Assembly: GCA_017646185.1 (NCBI GenBank)
Contig: JAGCNA010000129.1
Span: forward strand, 1-7,628
Direction of reading: 5' to 3'
Source: Clostridia bacterium
Lineage (GTDB): Bacteria; Bacillota; Clostridia; Oscillospirales; CAG-382
DNA length: 7,628 nucleotides
Below are positions 6,474 through 7,628 of this stretch, piece after piece (position 1 is the stretch's first letter; every line of letters begins with the position of its first letter). Below the pieces are notes generated by a model, which saw nothing but the letters and a program-made list of their open reading frames with translations, did not search any database and was not told the origin of the DNA. Both the position numbers and the translations under genes were made by a program.

Positions 6474-6908
6474 TTATTTTCCTGTTCTGTTTGAAATACG
6501 TTCACTGAAGAATAGGTGCTCGTGGTCATAACAACCTACGTTTTCATCGGGCTCATCAAGATAATATATTACCTCTGCGGCAAGATACAGCTCTCCGTCA
6601 TCATTTACCGAAAGATAAAAATGGGGAGAATCACTGTATTTTGCGGTGTCTTCCATTATCTTTTTTTCTGCCGCTTCAACCAGTGTATCGGAAATATAAT
6701 TAACAAAATTATCCTCCGAATCGTCTAATTTAAGCGTTTTTTGACTTTCCGGCAGGGTAAGGGTATACTCGCCGTTTTCTTCGGTAATATACTTGGAAAT
6801 CCCCGTCTGCCCGTGTTCGCTTTTGAAAGGAACGTCGGATGCTATACATCCCGCTAATGATATTAATAACCCTATAAGTGTAAGAAAAACAACAATTCTC
6901 TGCTTCAT
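6474..6908 (-). CDS. Small predicted lipoprotein, unknown function
   Basis: 144 residues with a clear lipoprotein signal: MKQR, hydrophobic core 5-18, lipobox L18-A19-G20-C21. The mature protein would be about 124 residues, attached through lipidated C21 to the outer face of the membrane. It is acidic (many Asp and Glu, such as LDDSEDN 61-67 and DEPDENVG 118-125) and shows mixed helix (about 68-90) and strand (HFYLSV, ELYLAAEVIYYL) character. One further Cys is at 126. No known family is recognised. The ATG at 6908 follows AAAGGCGG with a 7-nt gap. It lies 25 nt downstream of the partial gene entering from the right and is probably co-transcribed with it, which hints at a shared extracytoplasmic role. 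Confidence 0.82.
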   Translation of the reverse strand: MKQRIVVFLTLIGLLISLAGCIASDVPFKSEHGQTGISKYITEENGEYTLTLPESQKTLKLDDSEDNFVNYISDTLVEAAEKKIMEDTAKYSDSPHFYLSVNDDGELYLAAEVIYYLDEPDENVGCYDHEHLFFSERISNRTGK

Positions 6909-6933
6909 ATTACCGCCGCCTTTATTTTTGTTT

Positions 6934-7628
6934 TTACGGATATATTGTAATTCCCGCTTTTGTATAGTCTGCTTGTATATATATCCAATAGCAAATATCT
7001 GACCAACCGCTAAAGGACAACTCCACCGTGGCAGGAACGTTCTTTTTCAGCTGTACGGTTTTGCAATCGCCTTCTCCCCGGTTATCTTCGCTTTGCTGAC
7101 AGTCAAGATATATTGTTATTTCCTGATCTGTTGTTGAAAGCAGCTCTACCGTAATTTTATTTACGGCACCGTCATGGAAATCGCTTCCGTTTGCGATATC
7201 TATGCCTTTAACACTCATTTGAACCGACGAAGGGGATTTGAAAATGTGTTCAATTTCAAAAGTGTCATCGCTGTTGCGGTAAGTTCCGCTGTAATAATCA
7301 TAAGGTGCGTAGTACCAAGCATTATTGACGTTGGTTATAAATTCCTCGGTTATTTCAAGAACTTCGCCTTTACCGAAGTGGGTATCCACCAGACAAAGTC
7401 GGGATCGATCGTGGGATAGCCGATAAATTTTGTTTTCCCATTCTATCCACATTGTGCCGCGCTCTACCGGATATTCGCCGCCGCCAAGCTCAAGAACGTC
7501 ATCGGATATTTTCGGCACGGTTTCACCCGTTTTTTTCATATTGTTCAGAGAATCAATAATGTTATATAACGTATCGCAAGCTTCGATGGTTTTATAAGAT
7601 ATTCCCCAACCGTCCCAAGTGTATTGAA
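6934..7628 (-). CDS. Unrecognised protein, C-terminal part only (start lies beyond the window)
   Basis: The frame is open from the right edge to the TAA at 6934-6936, giving 230 visible codons. An internal ATG at 7539 is possible but has no clear ribosome binding site, and the 29 codons upstream read naturally (such as YTWDGWGISYKTIEACD), so the gene most likely begins outside the window. The visible part opens with a probably helical segment, then GTMWIEWENKIYRLS and a strand-rich remainder with many aromatic residues (NAWYYAPYDYYSGTYRN). It ends in a region resembling a beta-sandwich (IYLDCQQSED, VPATVELSFSGW, CYWIYIQADYT). No family, catalytic motif or transmembrane segment is recognised in this part. 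The pairing with a lipoprotein gene 25 nt downstream suggests, but does not show, a location outside the cytoplasm. Confidence 0.75.
   Translation of the reverse strand, partial: QYTWDGWGISYKTIEACDTLYNIIDSLNNMKKTGETVPKISDDVLELGGGEYPVERGTMWIEWENKIYRLSHDRSRLCLVDTHFGKGEVLEITEEFITNVNNAWYYAPYDYYSGTYRNSDDTFEIEHIFKSPSSVQMSVKGIDIANGSDFHDGAVNKITVELLSTTDQEITIYLDCQQSEDNRGEGDCKTVQLKKNVPATVELSFSGWSDICYWIYIQADYTKAGITIYP

Noticed and set aside
7174..7419. Plus-strand open frame of 81 codons
   Set aside because: Antisense to the open frame that continues to the right edge; no ribosome binding site and no recognisable protein.

Overview
The window looks like a piece of a low-to-moderate G+C, Gram-positive chromosome, most likely an uncultured gut-type member of the Clostridia. 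The reasons are the murB-whiA-dnaE gene order, a type II MurB, a WhiA protein (found in Gram-positives), strong AAGGAG-type ribosome binding sites, and membrane-anchored surface proteins with Ser/Pro/Ala/Asp stalks of a kind common in this group. The taxon is an inference. No mobile element, tRNA, rRNA or CRISPR array was seen.

Left part (1-4657, minus strand): a compact three-gene operon read right to left. murB (cell-wall precursor reductase) starts from a well-formed sigma-A-type promoter, overlaps whiA as TAATG, and whiA is followed 15 nt later by dnaE (DNA polymerase III alpha subunit), which runs off the left edge. The operon links wall synthesis, division/chromosome control and replication. 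Two features stand out. The genes that usually sit between murB and whiA in Firmicutes (rapZ and yvcK/glmR) are missing, and WhiA is about 85 residues short, having lost most of its N-terminal domain.

Middle (4685-6473, plus strand): a divergent two-gene operon encoding paralogous surface proteins. Each has a signal peptide, a beta-rich extracellular domain, a stalk of PADES-like six-residue repeats, one C-terminal transmembrane helix and a short Lys tail. Upstream are two possible promoters, with a perfect palindrome centred on the better -10 box. The pair ends at a strong 15-bp hairpin terminator that may also serve the converging genes. This tandem pair is the least described part of the window.

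Right part (6474-7628, minus strand): a small lipoprotein preceded by the C-terminal part of a larger protein that enters from the right edge. I recognise neither family. They are 25 nt apart and probably share a transcript. There is no gene-free stretch longer than 300 bases.
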